This document shows, in pieces, positions 52,841-54,826 of a DNA stretch of 54,826 nt (its first letter is position 1; each line of letters begins with the position of its first letter). The DNA lies in the NCBI GenBank assembly GCA_944383965.1, contig CALWRQ010000004.1:1-54826 (forward strand), written 5' to 3'. This DNA is from an uncultured Lachnospiraceae bacterium (lineage in GTDB: Bacteria; Bacillota; Clostridia; Lachnospirales; Lachnospiraceae). The position numbers were made by a program, and so were the translations under genes. The notes under the pieces are model-generated. The model did no database searches, was not told the DNA's origin, and saw only the letters and a list, made by a program, of their open reading frames with translations.

Positions 52841-53182
52841 CTATTTTTCTTTCAGTTCAAATACCAGCTTCTCTCCCAGACGGAACCAGTGCGCTTTTCC
52901 CGGAATTCTTTCTATACCGAATTTCTCTGCTTTTTCCAGGGTTTCTTCCACGCTGTCCACCCGAAATCCCAGATGGTCCATCTGCTCTCCCCCGGAAGGC
53001 AGTTCTTTCCCCTCTTCTTCCGGCCGTTCATTCAGCTGAATCCCCTCTCCGAACCAGATCTTCCGGTAGGGCCGTTCTCCGGCCTCTCTCACCGCTTTCA
53101 TCTGAAAAACAGTAGTAAAAAAACGGATCTTTTCCTCATAATCCGTTACATTCAGCGCCGTATGCTCCAAATAACCTGCCAT
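52841..53182 (-). CDS. VOC/glyoxalase-superfamily protein
   Basis: A 113-residue vicinal-oxygen-chelate fold protein: LEHTALNVTDYEEKIRFFTTVFQ at the start and MDHLGFRVDSVEETLEKAEKFG in the second half, the two beta-alpha-beta-beta-beta units. Two His (in EHTALNV and MDHLGF) and a C-terminal Glu (LVFELKEK) could bind metal. The start ATG at 53182 has GGAGG nine bases upstream. Lyase, isomerase or resistance roles are all possible. It is a single-gene unit with its own terminator; a TACAAT -10 lies at 53220-53225. Confidence 0.85.
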   Translation of the reverse strand: MAGYLEHTALNVTDYEEKIRFFTTVFQMKAVREAGERPYRKIWFGEGIQLNERPEEEGKELPSGGEQMDHLGFRVDSVEETLEKAEKFGIERIPGKAHWFRLGEKLVFELKEK

Positions 53183-53325
53183 ATTCTCTTCCTCCCATTG
53201 CTCGACTGCTTTTCTTTTCATTGTATCGGGAAACTCTGAACTTCATTTTACAGCAAAATGAAAAAATAATCCATAACGATTCCCGTAAAATCCCGAATTC
53301 TTCTCCTTTCTCTGATATCTGCCGT

Positions 53326-53354
53326 TTTACAAACGAACTCCTTTCAGGTAATAT
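53326..53354 (+). promoter_or_regulatory. Promoter of the ATC-hydrolase-like gene
   Basis: TTTACA (53326-53331), 17-bp spacer, TAATAT (53349-53354); TATAAT also occurs at 53352-53357 with a longer spacer. Confidence 0.5.
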
Positions 53355-53403
53355 AATAGCATACGAAGCATTTTTCGGCTTTTGCCGGAACAGGAGGTAA
53401 AAA

Positions 53404-54114
53404 ATGAGCTTTCATGAATGTGTTCACGCCTACATTGCAGCCAAGTATTATGTCTGTCTGACTGAAGAATTCGGAGATCGTGGAAAGGAGGCCTTTATTC
53501 ATGCAACCCGGTATTACGCCGAACAGAGGGGCCGCAGGATGGCACAGAGGGCAATCCGTGACGGGGCTCCCCTGACCTTTGCCAGTTACTGCCGATACGG
53601 TGAATGGATCGGAACCGAAGAAATAAAAGCAGCCGGTCTCAGCAACTGCTCTGTTTTCCTTTCCTACACACCGGATGCCATCCAGAAGATCACCCGCTGC
53701 CCCTGGCACCATCAATTCCAGACCATGGGACTGAGCGGAACTGCAGGCGCAGAGTACTGCCGTCACCTGGATAAAGCGATCGCAAGGGGATTCAATCCGG
53801 ATCTGGTCTACGAAGTGGAACAGACTCTGCAGACTGCAGACTGCTGTATTCACCGCATGAAAAATCCGGATTTCGACGGGCATACCGATCTTTCCAGAAA
53901 TCCGGACAGCATCAGGTCTTTTGAGTTTCACTGTGCTCATTCCTTCTGGACATTCCGGGAGGTCACCGCAGCCATCTTTTCAAGCCTCGGGGAACAGGTC
54001 AACGCTCGAGTGCTCCGGGATTTTTCCCGGGATTACGGCCAGAAAATGGCAGATACCCTGATGAGCTATCAATATACCAATTTCAATGTCTGCACTTCCC
54101 GGTGTCTGTCTTAA
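53404..54114 (+). CDS. L-2-amino-thiazoline-4-carboxylate hydrolase-like protein
   Basis: A 236-residue cytoplasmic protein that I assign to the ATC-hydrolase-like family (first known from cysteine production from L-ATC). Visible signs are the N-terminal helix HECVHAYIAAKYYVCLTEEF, RYYAEQRGRRMAQRAIRDG, the central CPWHHQFQTMG and GTAGAEYCRHLDKAIARGFNP with FEFHCAHSFW later. Cys and His are unusually frequent, so metal binding or thiol chemistry is possible. AGGAGG lies just before the ATG. Related anaerobe proteins have many uncharacterised roles, so the cysteine-pathway role is uncertain. Confidence 0.65.
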   Translation: MSFHECVHAYIAAKYYVCLTEEFGDRGKEAFIHATRYYAEQRGRRMAQRAIRDGAPLTFASYCRYGEWIGTEEIKAAGLSNCSVFLSYTPDAIQKITRCPWHHQFQTMGLSGTAGAEYCRHLDKAIARGFNPDLVYEVEQTLQTADCCIHRMKNPDFDGHTDLSRNPDSIRSFEFHCAHSFWTFREVTAAIFSSLGEQVNARVLRDFSRDYGQKMADTLMSYQYTNFNVCTSRCLS

Positions 54115-54115
54115 G

Positions 54116-54439
54116 TCATGGCTCCCGCCCCTCTTCCGGCGGGATCTTCTTTCCACGACTGATCCGGATGCAGAACACGGTAAGAGCGGCAGCGGCAAAA
54201 AAGGCGGCTACTCCTGTCAGAACATAGCCGCCGGCCCCGCCGTAAAGCAGAATGGAACCATACATTCCCGGAACCTCCGCAGAAAGATAATCGGTCATCA
54301 CTCCCACGGTTTCAGCCAGAACACAGGCCAGTCCCGCACACAGTACGGACAGCCGCCGGATGCTCCGTTTCACCCGCTGCCGGTTCCTTTCCCTTATTCT
54401 TTTTTTAACCATCCCCACTCTTTCTGCCGTACCGTACAT
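54116..54439 (-). CDS. Small two-helix membrane protein
   Basis: A 107-residue hypothetical protein. The first 30 residues are very basic (KKRIRERNRQRVKRSIRR). Hydrophobic segments follow at about 31-47 and 66-92, with a short loop (TDYLSAEVPGMYGS) between. It ends in a charged tail. The ATG at 54439 has AAAGGAG eight bases upstream. The stop is directly adjacent to the end of the convergent ATC-hydrolase-like gene. No known domain; function unknown. Confidence 0.65.
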   Translation of the reverse strand: MYGTAERVGMVKKRIRERNRQRVKRSIRRLSVLCAGLACVLAETVGVMTDYLSAEVPGMYGSILLYGGAGGYVLTGVAAFFAAAALTVFCIRISRGKKIPPEEGREP

Positions 54440-54533
54440 CCCGTCTCTCCTTTCCTAAAACGGCTGAAATTCCTTTCATTCATTTAGGTACCAAAAAAGG
54501 AGAAAAAGTCTCACTCAAAATCAAATAATCGCA

Positions 54534-54558
54534 GAAAAAAAGCCGCCTCCCGGCGGCT
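54534..54558 (-). terminator. Terminator of the 55-residue membrane protein gene
   Basis: AGCCGCC (54541-54547) and GGCGGCT (54552-54558) with a TCCC loop. On the minus strand the stem is followed by at least six T. It starts two bases after the stop codon. Confidence 0.85.
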
Positions 54559-54559
54559 G

Positions 54560-54727
54560 TCAGTCCGTACTTTTCCGTTGGTCCTCTTCTTCATCATACT
54601 TCTTCAGCTCCCGGATCCGAAAGCACAGCAGCGTCACGGCAATGCCCAGGGCAAACGCCAGCAATCCTGCTGCAGCGTATCCGTATGCCGGGGAAGCTGA
54701 TTCCAGAATCTTTTCATATCCACCCAT
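54560..54727 (-). CDS. Small single-pass membrane protein
   Basis: A 55-residue gene: MGGYEKILESASPAYGYAAA, a hydrophobic segment GLLAFALGIAVTLLCFRIRE, then a charged tail KKYDEEEDQRKSTD. The reading frame has AAAGGAGG seven bases before this ATG; a second ATG directly upstream (54730) is also possible. A terminator and an extended -10 promoter frame it, supporting a real gene. Its topology resembles the last helix of the neighbouring 107-residue protein, but no homology is claimed. Confidence 0.65.
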   Translation of the reverse strand: MGGYEKILESASPAYGYAAAGLLAFALGIAVTLLCFRIRELKKYDEEEDQRKSTD

Positions 54728-54783
54728 CATTTTTCCTCCTTTCCCGCGTTTTCCCGCCAGTTCAGAGTTCTTTTCTGTTCCGT

Positions 54784-54792
54784 ATTATATCA
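54784..54792 (-). promoter_or_regulatory. Extended -10 promoter of the 55-residue gene
   Basis: TGATATAAT on the minus strand is a perfect extended -10. The -35 (TTTTCT at 54807-54812) is poor, as often seen with extended -10 promoters. Confidence 0.5.
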
Positions 54793-54826
54793 CAGGAAAA
54801 TGAAGAAGAAAAGCGGACTCCCGGGA

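Noticed and set aside
1..54826. CRISPR arrays, insertion sequences, integrases, tRNA or rRNA genes
   Set aside because: I looked for regular repeat arrays, transposase motifs and structural RNA patterns on both strands and saw none.

Overview
The window looks like chromosome from a moderately high-GC anaerobic Clostridia member, most likely Lachnospiraceae. The evidence is the AddAB recombination enzyme, strong AGGAGG ribosome binding sites, a Firmicute-type LexA box, an RsiV/SigV-like sigma/anti-sigma pair, an OFA-family transporter, oxygen-sensitive Fe-S and molybdenum enzymes, and a small 'CDCPAC' protein that I know from that family. I see no rRNA, tRNA, CRISPR array, insertion sequence or phage gene, and no gene-free stretch longer than about 300 bases.

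Layout. 1-10.3 kb (minus strand): the start of uvrA, a 2-hydroxyacid dehydrogenase/sugar isomerase pair, and addBA behind a promoter carrying a consensus LexA box. 10.4-16.4 kb: a membrane-anchored FMN-binding-like protein, a MATE pump, a small conserved protein, an ECF sigma/anti-sigma pair, an MBL-fold hydrolase and a TylF-like methyltransferase.

16.4-35.6 kb (minus strand) is the most striking region: a run of sixteen co-oriented genes devoted to one molybdenum enzyme. In transcription order it encodes the [2Fe-2S], molybdopterin and FAD subunits of a xanthine dehydrogenase/4-hydroxybenzoyl-CoA-reductase-like enzyme, an OFA transporter, an acyl-CoA ligase, a CoA-transferase, the MocA cytidylyltransferase, a MoeA-like protein, MoaC, MoaA, a MOSC-MogA fusion, ModA, ModB, ModC, a degenerate MobA-like domain fused to a ModE-type DNA-binding domain, and XdhC. 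The FAD subunit is interrupted by a complete GltD-like NAD(P)H oxidoreductase, so it could pass electrons from NAD(P)H to the molybdenum site within one polypeptide. The ligase, transferase and transporter suggest that an imported carboxylate is processed as a CoA thioester. A TetR regulator and a phosphatase-HD protein lie upstream (35.8-37.7 kb), and candidate TetR and ModE-like operators are visible.

37.9-43.9 kb: a secreted transglutaminase-like protein, a Pro/Lys/Ala-rich secreted protein, an M20 amidohydrolase and a short UvrA paralogue with a membrane protein and an Xre regulator, whose promoter carries two 15-bp direct repeats. 44-44.7 kb: a DUF1294 protein with an internal duplication.

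44.7-52.6 kb (minus strand): a probable LacI-controlled catabolic operon with two Gfo/Idh/MocA oxidoreductases, LacI, two transporters, an M20 amidohydrolase and a UroD-like protein. It has twin identical operators and a terminator-like hairpin in the leader; the substrate is unknown. 52.8 kb to the end: a VOC protein, an ATC-hydrolase-like protein and two small membrane proteins.

Functions are assigned from recognised motifs and context, without database searches.
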